Notes: a model not told the origin generated them from the letters alone. A stretch of DNA of 35,625 nucleotides from Taishania sp045629585 (GCA_045629585.1 JAZQRM010000058.1:1-35625), one strand, 5' to 3'; shown: positions 1 through 8,362, counted from the stretch's first letter. Made by a program: numbers and translations.

Positions 1-1
1 A

Positions 2-82
2 ACAGTTTATAGTTTTGAAGTGAAGGATAATATATTTACCTCAAATGATGGTGACATGATACAATCGTTTACATACGAATAG
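2..82 (+). CDS. C-terminal end of an upstream gene (partial, unknown)
   Basis: An open frame enters from the left edge and runs for 26 codons to a TAG at 80-82. The encoded tail is mixed polar and aromatic (begins TVYSFEVKD, ends MIQSFTYE) and reads like genuine coding sequence. A same-strand lipoprotein gene starts 24 bases downstream, so the two may be cotranscribed. Too little is present to name a family. Confidence 0.5.
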   Translation, partial: TVYSFEVKDNIFTSNDGDMIQSFTYE

Positions 83-106
83 CACAGTGAAATAATAGGA
101 TAAGCA

Positions 107-538
107 ATGAAACATTTTCTTTACATACTCTGTTTAATTACATTTTTAAGTGGTTGTACAAGGTCTATGAAATCTACGGAAGAAGAACAAGCAAGTGTAG
201 TTTCTTTAAAGGAGGAAGATAACAAGGTTTTACATCCTATAGGTGAAATCTATCGTGCTGATGGATATTTGCCTGATGTTCCAAGTGAGTTTTGTCAAGT
301 GGCGTATGATTATGGGGTAAATAATGCAATATGGTATTGGAATATAAAGGATGATAGAAAAGTGAGATTGGATGTTTTAAGACAAGAATATCATCAAGAT
401 TTGGGGGCAATTACAGGAAATCTTAAGTTCCCAAATGATGAAGTCGCATATAGTTTTTCTTCTATAGAAGGGGCATTCAACTTAGGGGTTCAGGAGGGAG
501 AATTTAAAGAATTTATGTATGAATCGTCGGAAGAGTAA
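107..538 (+). CDS. Small predicted lipoprotein, unknown function
   Basis: A 143-residue protein with a lipoprotein signal peptide: basic Lys2, a hydrophobic stretch, then the lipobox LSGC with Cys17 as the predicted lipidated residue. The mature part begins with a Ser/Glu-rich linker (about 18-45), followed by a compact domain rich in Tyr, Trp and Asn. I do not recognise a family. It lies 24 bases after the end of a partial same-strand gene and is closed by a strong terminator, so it is probably the last gene of an operon that begins outside the window. Location at the inner face of the outer membrane or the cell surface is inferred from the lipobox only. Confidence 0.75.
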   Translation: MKHFLYILCLITFLSGCTRSMKSTEEEQASVVSLKEEDNKVLHPIGEIYRADGYLPDVPSEFCQVAYDYGVNNAIWYWNIKDDRKVRLDVLRQEYHQDLGAITGNLKFPNDEVAYSFSSIEGAFNLGVQEGEFKEFMYESSEE

Positions 539-570
539 ACAAGTAGTTTAATTATAAGTAGTTTTAGTTA

Positions 571-608
571 AAGGGCAATAGTTTAAAACTTTTGCCCTTA
601 TTTTTTTT
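571..608 (+). terminator. Rho-independent terminator after the small lipoprotein gene
   Basis: A perfect 8-bp stem, AAGGGCAA (571-578) with TTGCCCTT (592-599), and a 13-base loop, followed by an A and eight T on the plus strand. It overlaps the stop codon of the convergent lipase gene. There is no T-run on the other strand, so it probably acts in the plus direction only. Confidence 0.8.
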
Positions 609-1779
609 CAAAAGAAATAAATACCTTTTGATCTAAATCTTGATAAACTTGTGGTTGATATTTTTTCAATAGGCCAGTGTAATAATTGTACATTTTGTGC
701 TGACCATCTGTGTTTTTCATCAAAAGTTTGATTACTGATCCGATCGGTGAATTTTCAATTTCTTGGGGTAGCTTAAATTTCGAATCTGGTGTTTTTATAT
801 TTGAATAATCTGCAGGTTCAATGATAATCTGATTTCCCGTGTGACTATATTGCATTTGTTTTTGACTATCTTTTGGTAGTTCAATTGGACCAATTTCATT
901 AATGACTTCTCCCTCCACATTGTCTAGCATTGTAGTAACCATTGTGTTGATCTGGTTTTTCATTAAAGCAAATGCAGCTTGTAGGATAAATGCTTGCGAC
1001 GCAAGTTCTGGATTGGTACTTAAATCATCTACTAATGACTGTAAAAAAGTTGTGTCATTTGAGGCTATTGGCATTTTTATTACTACATCTTTTGGATTGT
1101 GTATTAAGTAGCTTAAACCAGTGTCACAAAATCTGCTGTTATAATCGGCCGCAAATTTATCATTACCTACCATTGGATTGGCAAAAGCATATACTTTAAA
1201 TTGATTTGCTTGTTTGGATTTCTCCTTTGGCAACTGATCAAGATAAGCCATACAAATATGTGCAATAGCGCCTCCTTGTGAGTGTCCAGTAATGAAAATA
1301 GTATATATTCCAAGACTGTTTAAAATGTCGATTTGTTCCAAGACACCTTTTTCCATTGACAAGAAGCCAATCGTGTAACCGGCATGAATATACGCATCTT
1401 CAGCATTAGACATATTGTAGTTAAAGCTTTCACCATCGACCTTAAGCACACCTTTACTGGGAATTAAAGTGGCATAAAAGTTTTCCAACCACGAAATCTT
1501 CTTGGAAGACGAACCACGAAAGTGAATAATTCCTTTTTTATTTATTGTATCTGCATAAACTTGAAAAATATTATCCATTCCCAACGCTTTTGAAGTATAT
1601 ATCTTCTGATAGTACGTCGGTACAAATGCCTCATCTGATCCCGTTTGGTCTAAAGCGTTGTAACTATTGCAAATTCGTGACAATTCGATGGCTTCTGATT
1701 CGATAAAACCAGTTTGATGTTGAGACCAAGAAAATTGCCAATAAGAGATTGCAATTGTTAGGATGAATATTTTTCTCAT
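598..1779 (-). CDS. Secreted class-3 (alpha/beta hydrolase) lipase-like protein
   Basis: A 393-residue protein with an N-terminal signal peptide (likely cut near SWS/Q20). The nucleophile elbow GHSQGGA (165-171, Ser167) follows a hydrophobic strand, as in Lipase_3 family enzymes. Asp231 in HNPKDVV and His361 in GQHKMY fit the rest of the triad. In Rhizomucor lipase the order is S144-D203-H257; here the Asp-to-His stretch is about 130 residues rather than about 54, so there is an insertion of roughly 75 residues (about 240-315) rich in helix-forming residues. The substrate is unknown: triacylglycerol, phospholipid or another ester. The gene starts 51 bases downstream of the DEAD-like ATPase on the same strand, so it could be read through from the rsgA operon or have its own promoter. 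ATG start. Confidence 0.8.
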   Translation of the reverse strand: MRKIFILTIAISYWQFSWSQHQTGFIESEAIELSRICNSYNALDQTGSDEAFVPTYYQKIYTSKALGMDNIFQVYADTINKKGIIHFRGSSSKKISWLENFYATLIPSKGVLKVDGESFNYNMSNAEDAYIHAGYTIGFLSMEKGVLEQIDILNSLGIYTIFITGHSQGGAIAHICMAYLDQLPKEKSKQANQFKVYAFANPMVGNDKFAADYNSRFCDTGLSYLIHNPKDVVIKMPIASNDTTFLQSLVDDLSTNPELASQAFILQAAFALMKNQINTMVTTMLDNVEGEVINEIGPIELPKDSQKQMQYSHTGNQIIIEPADYSNIKTPDSKFKLPQEIENSPIGSVIKLLMKNTDGQHKMYNYYTGLLKKYQPQVYQDLDQKVFISFEKK

Positions 1780-1830
1780 GGTGTACTTCCGTTATTTATG
1801 TTCTTAACGTCAAAAACGTAATCCAAGTTG

Positions 1831-2445
1831 TTATTCCGCTGAAATTTCAGTGAAATTGTAATCCAATGTTTCAATAAATGCCTCTACTTTTGGTGTGAAA
1901 GCATTCGTTATTAGTACAACTTGTGTTTTCTTCTCCAAACTTTCAATCATTCGTTTAATATCTGCTCCTCGATTATTTATTAGACATTCATCTAAATCGT
2001 CTACAATGAAGATATCTAATAATTTGAAATTCACACCGTTTTGGTGATATATTTCACACATTCGTTTCGGATTTCCAATAATGATTTCCGTTCCATCAAA
2101 TATGTCGTTACGTTGTTGAATCATGTTTGCTTTATCATGGATTAAATCCACAGTAACATCCAATAATCTAGCCGGACGCACCATCTCTTTGCTTAACATT
2201 TCTGCATTGTCGATGCTGTTCGTAAGGTAAATTGCTCTGGGAGAGCCTTCCGTCGGGATATTAACTTTGTTAAAAAGTGCGACTGTAGCAGCCTTTGTCT
2301 TACCACTACCTTTCGGACCAACGCCTAAAATAGCACTTCCTGATTTTATTCCTGAAAAAAGCGTTTTGCTGAAGTCCGTCAATTCGTTAATTCCCATCAA
2401 CGCTAATGCTTCTACTACTTCTGGTTTTAATTTTTTGAATGACAT
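1831..2445 (-). CDS. Single-domain DEAD-box-like ATPase (RecA1 only)
   Basis: A 204-residue protein resembling only the first RecA domain of a DEAD-box RNA helicase. Visible are the Walker A GPKGSGKT (43-50), a motif Ib-like GNPKR (124-128), motif II IVDDLDE with DDLD in place of DEAD (149-152) and LITNAF in place of SAT (178-183). The second RecA domain, with the ARGxD and HRxGRxxR motifs, is absent. The frame ends cleanly and the next gene begins 51 bases later without helicase remnants, so this looks like a stable short protein rather than a fresh truncation. It starts three bases after the mazG-like stop, which argues for cotranscription with rsgA, dtd and mazG. ATP binding is plausible; unwinding activity is unlikely without the second domain. 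A role in RNA or ribosome biology is inferred from context only. Confidence 0.75.
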   Translation of the reverse strand: MSFKKLKPEVVEALALMGINELTDFSKTLFSGIKSGSAILGVGPKGSGKTKAATVALFNKVNIPTEGSPRAIYLTNSIDNAEMLSKEMVRPARLLDVTVDLIHDKANMIQQRNDIFDGTEIIIGNPKRMCEIYHQNGVNFKLLDIFIVDDLDECLINNRGADIKRMIESLEKKTQVVLITNAFTPKVEAFIETLDYNFTEISAE

Positions 2446-2448
2446 ATC

Positions 2449-2775
2449 TTATGCTAATTTTTCATTGTTTTTGTGACGGTCAAAGTCACGATTTGTTTTC
2501 TTTTCTAGATTTTTTTGTAATGCTTCTTCCAGATTGATTCCAGTCTGATTGGCAATGCACATGATTACAAACATGACATCTGCTAATTCATCTCCTAAAT
2601 CTTTATTTTTATCGGATTCTTTTTCGCTTTGTTCACCATATCTTCGAGCCATTATGCGTGCAACTTCACCAACTTCTTCCATTAAAATGGCGGTATTGGT
2701 CAACTCATTGAAATAACGAACGCCATATTCTTTTATCCATTCGTCAATTGTTGTTTGCGCTTGTTGAATCGTCAT
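2449..2775 (-). CDS. MazG-like nucleotide pyrophosphohydrolase
   Basis: A 108-residue all-alpha protein with the MazG/all-alpha NTP pyrophosphatase metal-binding pattern EExxE...ExxD: Glu33, Glu34 and Glu37 in MEEVGEVAR, then Glu63 and Asp66 in GDELADVMF. The length fits the single-domain MazG-like family, which hydrolyses (d)NTPs to NMP and pyrophosphate, often as a house-cleaning activity. The exact substrate cannot be told from sequence. The ATG abuts the stop codon of dtd with no gap, and the next gene begins three bases after its stop, so it sits in the middle of a tight operon. Cytosolic. Confidence 0.88.
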   Translation of the reverse strand: MTIQQAQTTIDEWIKEYGVRYFNELTNTAILMEEVGEVARIMARRYGEQSEKESDKNKDLGDELADVMFVIMCIANQTGINLEEALQKNLEKKTNRDFDRHKNNEKLA

Positions 2776-3228
2776 TTATTCTTTGTTTTTAGTGTCAATG
2801 CAAATAGTTACAGGTCCGTCATTAATTAACTGTACCTTCATGTCGGCACCAAATTCTCCTGTTTGCACGGGGAGTTGACTTACCATTTTCAGTTGTTCCA
2901 CGAAGTACTCGTATAAAGGAATTGCTTGTTCAGGACGGGCAGCTTTAATGTAACTGGGTCTATTTCCCTTTTTCGTTGACGCATGTAGGGTGAATTGACT
3001 GATTACCAGAAATTGACCTTTTACGTCTTGGATGCTGAGATTCATTTTCCCTTCTACGTCTGAAAAAACACGTAAACCATTTATTTTTTGTATTAACCAA
3101 TCTGCATCTTCTTGTGTGTCTGCATCTTCTATTCCAATAAAAAGAACAAATCCATTTTCGATTTGTCCCTTGATATAGCCGTTAATTGTCACCGATGCTT
3201 GTTGGGCACGTTGAATGACTACTCTCAT
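2776..3228 (-). CDS. dtd: D-aminoacyl-tRNA deacylase
   Basis: A 150-residue protein of standard Dtd length, beginning MRVVIQRA as is typical. The active-site SQFTL motif is at 77-81 and the second signature NDGPVT at 136-141 (the Gly-Pro that enforces chirality). Dtd removes D-amino acids, and mischarged glycine, from tRNA as a translation proofreading step in the cytosol. Its start overlaps the rsgA stop in an ATGA arrangement (four bases), so translation is probably coupled, and it abuts the mazG-like gene. No unusual features. Confidence 0.95.
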   Translation of the reverse strand: MRVVIQRAQQASVTINGYIKGQIENGFVLFIGIEDADTQEDADWLIQKINGLRVFSDVEGKMNLSIQDVKGQFLVISQFTLHASTKKGNRPSYIKAARPEQAIPLYEYFVEQLKMVSQLPVQTGEFGADMKVQLINDGPVTICIDTKNKE

Positions 3229-4172
3229 GATTTAACCGCTTTTCGATAAACTTCATTTACATCTTCATTCATCAATTGATGATACGTTTGGTAGCGACTT
3301 TCAAAAATAGAGCCGTTTTCAACCGCCTTTTTTATCGCACAATGTGGTTCATTTAGGTGTTTACAGTTGTGAAACTTACATTCATTCAATAAAGCTCGCA
3401 TTTCAGGAAAATAATGAGAGATGTGGTCTTTTTCGATTTCCGTGATACCAAAAGCACGTATTCCAGGGGTGTCAATTATATAACCGCCTGTTTGCAATTT
3501 ATGCATTTCTGCAAATGTTGTCGTATGTTGGCCTTGATGATGACTTTGAGATATTTCTCCAGTTCTTAATGTTAAGTTGTTATCTAAACCATTTACAAGT
3601 GTACTTTTTCCTACGCCGGAATGACCTGAGATCATCACCTGTTTGTTTTTGATTTCTTCTTGTAGGAATTGAATTGTAAGCGGATTTTCAGCTTCAACTA
3701 GGTGAACAGTATAGCCAATTTTTTCGTACATGAATTTTAATGCTTCAGCATATTCCATTTCATCCGTATCATACAAATCAATTTTATTGATTAAGATGGT
3801 TACTGGAATGCGGAAAGATTCAGCTGAAACCAGGAAACGATCGATAAAAGCAAGGTGCGTAATTGGATTTTTGATGGTGATAAGCAAGTAAGCACGATCC
3901 ACGTTTGCAGCTAGAATTTGCATCTGTTTACTTAGATTCGTGGATTTACGGACAATATAATTTTCTCTTTTGTCAAAATCGACAATTGTGCGATTGCCTT
4001 CTTCGTCGCAATCATCATTAAGTGAAACGGTATCTCCAACCGTGATTGGATTTGTTGTACGTAGACCTTCTAAACGTAGTTTACCTCGTATACGGCAGTT
4101 TACAATAGCACCATCTGCTAGTTCGACGATATACCATTTACCGGTTGACTTTATTACTTTCCCTTTATCCAT
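3225..4172 (-). CDS. rsgA: Ribosome small subunit-dependent GTPase A
   Basis: A 315-residue circularly permuted GTPase. The order is an N-terminal OB-fold domain (about 1-70), G4 NKID (129-132), G1 GHSGVGKS (183-190), G3 DTPG (234-237), then a C-terminal zinc knuckle with Cys265, Cys270, His272 and Cys278. RsgA acts late in 30S subunit maturation and its GTPase is stimulated by the ribosome. It is the first gene of a four-gene minus-strand operon (rsgA, dtd, mazG-like, DEAD-like ATPase) with overlapping or near-touching genes. A good -7 box lies 22 bases upstream of the ATG. Confidence 0.95.
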   Translation of the reverse strand: MDKGKVIKSTGKWYIVELADGAIVNCRIRGKLRLEGLRTTNPITVGDTVSLNDDCDEEGNRTIVDFDKRENYIVRKSTNLSKQMQILAANVDRAYLLITIKNPITHLAFIDRFLVSAESFRIPVTILINKIDLYDTDEMEYAEALKFMYEKIGYTVHLVEAENPLTIQFLQEEIKNKQVMISGHSGVGKSTLVNGLDNNLTLRTGEISQSHHQGQHTTTFAEMHKLQTGGYIIDTPGIRAFGITEIEKDHISHYFPEMRALLNECKFHNCKHLNEPHCAIKKAVENGSIFESRYQTYHQLMNEDVNEVYRKAVKS

Positions 4173-4194
4173 TAAAAATGTACGTTCTAATATG

Positions 4195-4202
4195 CAAAGA
4201 TA
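4195..4202 (-). promoter_or_regulatory. -7 box for the rsgA operon
   Basis: Reading on the minus strand, TATCTTTG followed by CA matches the Bacteroidota TAnnTTTG -7 consensus exactly. It sits 22 bases before the rsgA ATG. I see no convincing TTG at -33. Confidence 0.55.
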
Positions 4203-4297
4203 GGGAATAATAAGAGATTGTTTTGTAGATAATTTTCGTAGATTAAACCTTTAGGCTAGGAGCAATTGATTATCTTCGTAAGTTCAAATTTTGACAT

Positions 4298-5203
4298 ATG
4301 TCTATTGAGGTTAAGAATTTATATAAATTTTACGGTGAACAAGCTGCTGTAAACGGGATTAGTTTTAGTATTCAATCTGGAGAAATAGTAGGTTTCTTAG
4401 GTCCGAATGGTGCTGGGAAGTCAACAACCATGAAGATTTTAACAGGATATATTTCCGCATCTGAAGGAGATGTTAAAGTTTGTGGAATTCCTGTGGATGT
4501 TGATTCTTTGGAGACCAAGGCGAAAATTGGCTATTTACCTGAGCATAATCCACTTTATTTGGATATGTATGTGCGGGAATACTTGACATTTGTTGGCCAA
4601 ATTTATAAAATTAAAAATCTCAAGGCTCGAGTAGAAGAAATGATTTTAGCTGTTGGACTACAAGTTGAACAGAATAAGAAGATTGGAATGCTTTCGAAAG
4701 GTTATCGTCAACGTGTCGGATTGGCTGCAGCGATTATTCATGACCCAGAAGTGCTAATTTTAGATGAACCTACATCTGGATTAGATCCGAATCAATTGGT
4801 TGAGATTCGCGATTTGATCCGAAATATTGGTAAAAGTAAAACAGTTTTGCTCTCTACTCATATTATGCAAGAGGTAGAGGCGATTTGTGATCGTGTTATC
4901 ATCATTAATAAAGGTGATTTGGTGGCTGATGATACTGCAAATGCACTGCAATTAGAAAATCGAATTCAAACAATCTATGTTGAATTTGAAGAGCAAGTTG
5001 AAAAAATGCATTTGGCAAAAATCCCACATGTACAAAGAGTAGAAGCTGTTCGCGGTGGTTGGTTGTTAGAAACAAAAGATGAGGTGGATTTGAGACGGGT
5101 AATATCTCAACATGCCTCAAAAAACAATTGGTTGACATTGACACTGAAACTTGAAGAACGTTCGCTGGAAGAAGTGTTTAAAGATTTGACTACTAGAAAA
5201 TAG
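4298..5203 (+). CDS. gldA: GldA-type ABC transporter ATP-binding protein
   Basis: A 301-residue ABC ATPase: Walker A GPNGAGKS (35-42), signature LSKGYRQRV (132-140, with Tyr/Arg instead of the textbook LSGGQ), Walker B LILDEP (153-158) and H-loop His188. The signature variant, the PEHNPLY segment after the Q-loop region and the C-terminal extension (about 215-301) match the GldA subfamily, which in Flavobacterium is needed with GldF and GldG for gliding. gldF and gldG are not adjacent here; in known flavobacteria gldA is also unlinked. A general ABC-2 exporter ATPase is the alternative. A weak -7-like TATCTTCG at 4271-4278 precedes the ATG. Confidence 0.82.
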   Translation: MSIEVKNLYKFYGEQAAVNGISFSIQSGEIVGFLGPNGAGKSTTMKILTGYISASEGDVKVCGIPVDVDSLETKAKIGYLPEHNPLYLDMYVREYLTFVGQIYKIKNLKARVEEMILAVGLQVEQNKKIGMLSKGYRQRVGLAAAIIHDPEVLILDEPTSGLDPNQLVEIRDLIRNIGKSKTVLLSTHIMQEVEAICDRVIIINKGDLVADDTANALQLENRIQTIYVEFEEQVEKMHLAKIPHVQRVEAVRGGWLLETKDEVDLRRVISQHASKNNWLTLTLKLEERSLEEVFKDLTTRK

Positions 5204-5215
5204 AATTAGATTGTG

Positions 5216-5223
5216 TATTTTTG
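5216..5223 (+). promoter_or_regulatory. -7 box for the pyrophosphatase gene
   Basis: TATTTTTG followed by CACCCC matches TAnnTTTG exactly and begins 12 bases after the gldA stop. The leader to the ATG is about 35 bases and A-rich. The nearest upstream TTG (5186-5188) is further away than usual, so the -33 element is unclear. Confidence 0.55.
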
Positions 5224-5262
5224 CACCCCAATTAGTAAGAAATTAAATAAAAAGATAGAAAG

Positions 5263-5799
5263 ATGAGTTTTAATGCTTGGCACGATGTGTCTTTTGGAGA
5301 AAATGCTCCAGAAGTGGTTACAGGAATTATTGAGATCCCTAAGAATAGCAGAGCTAAATATGAGTTAGATAAAGAGTCAGGAATGATTATGTTGGACCGC
5401 GTTATCGCTTCTCCAATGTTTTATCCTGCAAACTATGGTTTCATTCCGCAGACATATTGTGATGATAATGATCCATTGGACATCTTAGTTTTATCGGATA
5501 TTGAAATCGTACCGATGTGTTTAGTTGAGTCTAAAATTATTGGTGTTATGCAAATGATTGATGGTGGTGAGATGGATGATAAAATTATCGCTGTTGCAAA
5601 AGGAGATAAAAACTGGAATCACATCAATGATTTAGCTGATTTGAATCCTCATATTTTGGATGAAATCCGTGTTTTCTTCGAAGATTACAAGAAGTTAGAG
5701 AAAAAATCAACTGAAGTAAAAGGTTTCTTACCTAAAGCGGATGCAATCAAAATTTTCGAGCAAAGCGTTGTAGATTACAAAGCTAAATTCGGAAAATAA
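5263..5799 (+). CDS. ppa: Inorganic pyrophosphatase (family I)
   Basis: A 178-residue protein with the family I signature DDNDPLD (67-73), giving metal ligands Asp68, Asp70 and Asp73, and further ligands Asp100 and Asp105 in the following acidic segment. The active-site stretch FYPANYGFIPQTY (53-65) is typical. The enzyme hydrolyses pyrophosphate to phosphate in the cytosol and pulls biosynthetic reactions forward, including the aminoacylation carried out by the next gene. It has its own -7 box and lies 42 bases before the GTG of tyrS, so the pair may be cotranscribed. Confidence 0.95.
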   Translation: MSFNAWHDVSFGENAPEVVTGIIEIPKNSRAKYELDKESGMIMLDRVIASPMFYPANYGFIPQTYCDDNDPLDILVLSDIEIVPMCLVESKIIGVMQMIDGGEMDDKIIAVAKGDKNWNHINDLADLNPHILDEIRVFFEDYKKLEKKSTEVKGFLPKADAIKIFEQSVVDYKAKFGK

Positions 5800-5841
5800 G
5801 AATGACAAGTACTCGAAAGAGTAATTTAAAGACATAAAAGC

Positions 5842-7131
5842 GTGAAAAATTTTATTGAAGAAGTAAGTTGGAGGGGAATGCTCCACGATGTAATGCCTGG
5901 AACGGAAGAACATTTGATGGAACAAATGCGCTCTGCTTATGTAGGTATTGATCCAACAGCTGATTCTTTGCACGTTGGTCACTTGGTAGGTGTTATGTTG
6001 TTAAAGCATTTTCAAAATGCTGGACATAAACCGTTAGCGTTGATTGGTGGTGCAACAGGAATGATTGGTGATCCATCCGGGAAATCAGATGAGCGTAATC
6101 TTTTGGATGAAGCTACATTGCGTCATAATCAAGAATCTATTAGATTGCAATTGGCTAAATTCTTGGATTTTGAATCAGATTCAGCTAACGCTGCCGAATT
6201 GGTGAATAACTATGATTGGATGAAGGAATTTACATTCCTTGACTTTATTCGTGATATCGGTAAACACCTTACGGTGAATTACATGATGGCTAAAGATTCT
6301 GTTAAAAAACGTTTGACAGGAGAAGCGAATGACGGGATGAGCTTTACGGAGTTTACCTACCAATTAGTACAAGGCTATGACTTCTTACATTTGTACAAAA
6401 ACAAAAGTTGTACGTTGCAAATGGGAGGTTCTGATCAATGGGGAAATATCACCACCGGAACAGAAATGATTCGTCGTATTGAACAAGGGAAAGCATATGC
6501 ATTGACTTGTCCATTGATTACAAAAGCGGATGGAACAAAATTTGGTAAGTCAGAAAGTGGAAATATCTGGTTGGATCCAGAGAAGACTACTCCTTACGAA
6601 TTTTACCAGTTTTGGTTAAATGCAAGTGATGTTGATGCTGAAAGTTATATCAAAATTTTCACGTTCCGAACGAAAGAAGAGATTGAAGCATTAACAGCTG
6701 AACACAATGAAGCGCCACATTTGAGAACGTTACAAAAGGCGTTAGCAGAAGATTTAACGATTGCTGTTCACGGAGAGCAAGAATTAAAAACGGCTATTGC
6801 AGCTTCTAATATCTTATTTGGTAAGTCTACTTCTGATGATTTGAAGGTTCTCTCTGAAAAAGACTTTTTAAGTATTTTCTCAGGAGTTCCGCAAGCGACG
6901 ATCACTAAAGAAGAATTCGAAACGATCGGTTTGTTGGATGCATTGGCAGGTAAAACAGGATTCTTAGCTTCTAATGGTGAGGCGAGAAGAGAGTTGAAAG
7001 CAAATGCAATTTCAGTTAATAAAGAGAAAGTTGGGGAGGATTTTGCCTTTAATGCAGACCACTTGATTAACAATAAATATATCTTATTAGGGAAAGGTAA
7101 AAAGAACAATTACATCTTAATTGTTGAATAA
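5842..7131 (+). CDS. tyrS: Tyrosyl-tRNA synthetase
   Basis: A 429-residue class I synthetase. HIGH motif as HVGH (44-47), tyrosine-binding GGSDQWGN (195-202), KMSKS as KFGKS (233-237) and a C-terminal S4-type RNA-binding domain (about 365-429). The start is a GTG: the next residues (KNFIEEVSWRGMLHD) match the conserved bacterial TyrRS N terminus, and no in-frame ATG gives as good a start. It attaches tyrosine to tRNA-Tyr in the cytosol. The gene is followed directly by a strong terminator and a convergent small gene. Confidence 0.96.
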   Translation: MKNFIEEVSWRGMLHDVMPGTEEHLMEQMRSAYVGIDPTADSLHVGHLVGVMLLKHFQNAGHKPLALIGGATGMIGDPSGKSDERNLLDEATLRHNQESIRLQLAKFLDFESDSANAAELVNNYDWMKEFTFLDFIRDIGKHLTVNYMMAKDSVKKRLTGEANDGMSFTEFTYQLVQGYDFLHLYKNKSCTLQMGGSDQWGNITTGTEMIRRIEQGKAYALTCPLITKADGTKFGKSESGNIWLDPEKTTPYEFYQFWLNASDVDAESYIKIFTFRTKEEIEALTAEHNEAPHLRTLQKALAEDLTIAVHGEQELKTAIAASNILFGKSTSDDLKVLSEKDFLSIFSGVPQATITKEEFETIGLLDALAGKTGFLASNGEARRELKANAISVNKEKVGEDFAFNADHLINNKYILLGKGKKNNYILIVE

Positions 7132-7156
7132 CTTACCCCACCAATACAGAAAATAT

Positions 7157-7190
7157 AATCCCTAGTTTTGTATGGCTAGGGATTTTTTTT
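7157..7190 (+). terminator. Rho-independent terminator after tyrS
   Basis: A perfect 9-bp stem, AATCCCTAG (7157-7165) with CTAGGGATT (7176-7184), with a 10-base loop, then a T-run to 7190. It ends the ppa-tyrS transcript just before the stop codon of the convergent small gene. Confidence 0.85.
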
Positions 7191-7193
7191 GTT

Positions 7194-7448
7194 TTAATAT
7201 TCCACGACGTGGATACTTCCAATTTCATTGTTGTAATTATAATGCTCCCTTCTTCTTCGGTGGAGGTAATCGCTTTCACCTAGAGCAACAACATTTTTAA
7301 ATTCATTGTTGAGTAGATCATCATCATAGGGTGCGCAAAATGCGGCATCAAAATATGATTTAGAACGTTCTTTAGCCTTCTGGATGTCTTTATGTTCTTC
7401 AATTAAGAAATAAAAATCACCTTCAGCTCCGATAATAGCATAACACAT
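7194..7448 (-). CDS. Small hypothetical protein
   Basis: An 84-residue soluble protein with no signal peptide or membrane segment. It has two Cys residues (2 and 38), an acidic YDDD patch and an RRRRE stretch (69-73) before a Tyr/Asn-rich C terminus. I do not recognise a family. It fills the gap between the tyrS terminator and truA, lies 91 bases downstream of truA on the same strand and starts with ATG. Amino-acid composition looks like real coding sequence, but no motif supports a function. Confidence 0.55.
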   Translation of the reverse strand: MCYAIIGAEGDFYFLIEEHKDIQKAKERSKSYFDAAFCAPYDDDLLNNEFKNVVALGESDYLHRRRREHYNYNNEIGSIHVVEY

Positions 7449-7539
7449 AGGGTTGATTTTAAAGTGTTTGTACTATTAATTTAGGGAAATAATGATTATT
7501 AAAAAAGTTTTTAGTGTTAAATTTTTGATTTAAAGATAT

Positions 7540-8277
7540 TTAGTAGATTATTTCCCATAAAAATAAGCCTTGTGCTGGTGCTGAGCTCCCTGCTTTTGTA
7601 CGGTCTTGCGCTTGAAGAATATGGTTGAATTGCTCAGGGGATAGTTTCCCCATTCCGACATCAAACAGTGTTCCAACAGTAGCTCTTACCATGTTTCTTA
7701 AAAATCGATTGGCACTATATTCGAAATAGGCATCCTCTTCATTTACTATAATCCATTTCGCCGAAAAAACTTCGCAATTATGTGTTTTTACGTCTGTATT
7801 CGCTTTGGAGAAAGAGGTGAAATCATGATTTCCTAACAGATATTTAGCTGCTTGATTCATTCGATCAAAATCTAGGTCATGTAGAAAGAGCGTAGAAAAT
7901 TGATTTTTGAAGGGTGATTTTTCTTTGTGAATATAATAACGATATGTTCTACGTTTAGCTGAAAATCTAGCGTGATCATCCAAGGTTACCTCCCATGCTG
8001 TACGAATAGATATTGTTGAAGGGAGCATTTTATTTAACTTATAGACCCATTCAGCAGTATCAATTTCTCTATCTAAGTCAACGTGAAAGATCGAAGAGTG
8101 GGCGTGTACACCTGTGTCTGTTCTTCCACATCCAACAATTTCTACCGGGCGGTTTGAATTTAAGCGGGTCAGGTATTTTTGAATTGTTTCTTGAACTGAT
8201 ATATCGTTTGGTTGAATTTGCCATCCAAAATATGCACTACCATCATAGGAACACTCGAAGAAATACCGCTTAATCAT
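7540..8277 (-). CDS. truA: tRNA pseudouridine(38-40) synthase
   Basis: A 245-residue protein of TruA length. The catalytic motif GRTDTGVHA lies at 51-59 with the nucleophile Asp54, and the C-terminal RFLRNMVRATVGTL segment is typical of the family. TruA converts uridines 38-40 in the anticodon arm to pseudouridine. The N terminus (RYFFECSYDGSAYFGWQ) is also characteristic, so the ATG at 8277 is secure. A -7-like TAACTTTA (8282-8289, minus strand) ends only four bases before the ATG, which would give a very short or absent leader. Confidence 0.95.
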   Translation of the reverse strand: MIKRYFFECSYDGSAYFGWQIQPNDISVQETIQKYLTRLNSNRPVEIVGCGRTDTGVHAHSSIFHVDLDREIDTAEWVYKLNKMLPSTISIRTAWEVTLDDHARFSAKRRTYRYYIHKEKSPFKNQFSTLFLHDLDFDRMNQAAKYLLGNHDFTSFSKANTDVKTHNCEVFSAKWIIVNEEDAYFEYSANRFLRNMVRATVGTLFDVGMGKLSPEQFNHILQAQDRTKAGSSAPAQGLFLWEIIY

Positions 8278-8324
8278 TGTGTAAAGTTAACTAATGAAAG
8301 TGAGGTTTTACACTATTGAGAATG

Positions 8325-8350
8325 AAAAAGTCCTGAAGTGATCCAGGACT
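8325..8350 (-). terminator. Rho-independent terminator after the TPR/PD40 gene
   Basis: A 7-bp stem, AGTCCTG (8329-8335) with CAGGACT (8344-8350), and an 8-base loop, followed on the minus strand by TTTTT. It lies between the TPR/PD40 stop codon and truA. Confidence 0.75.
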
Positions 8351-8362
8351 AAATGCTTATTG

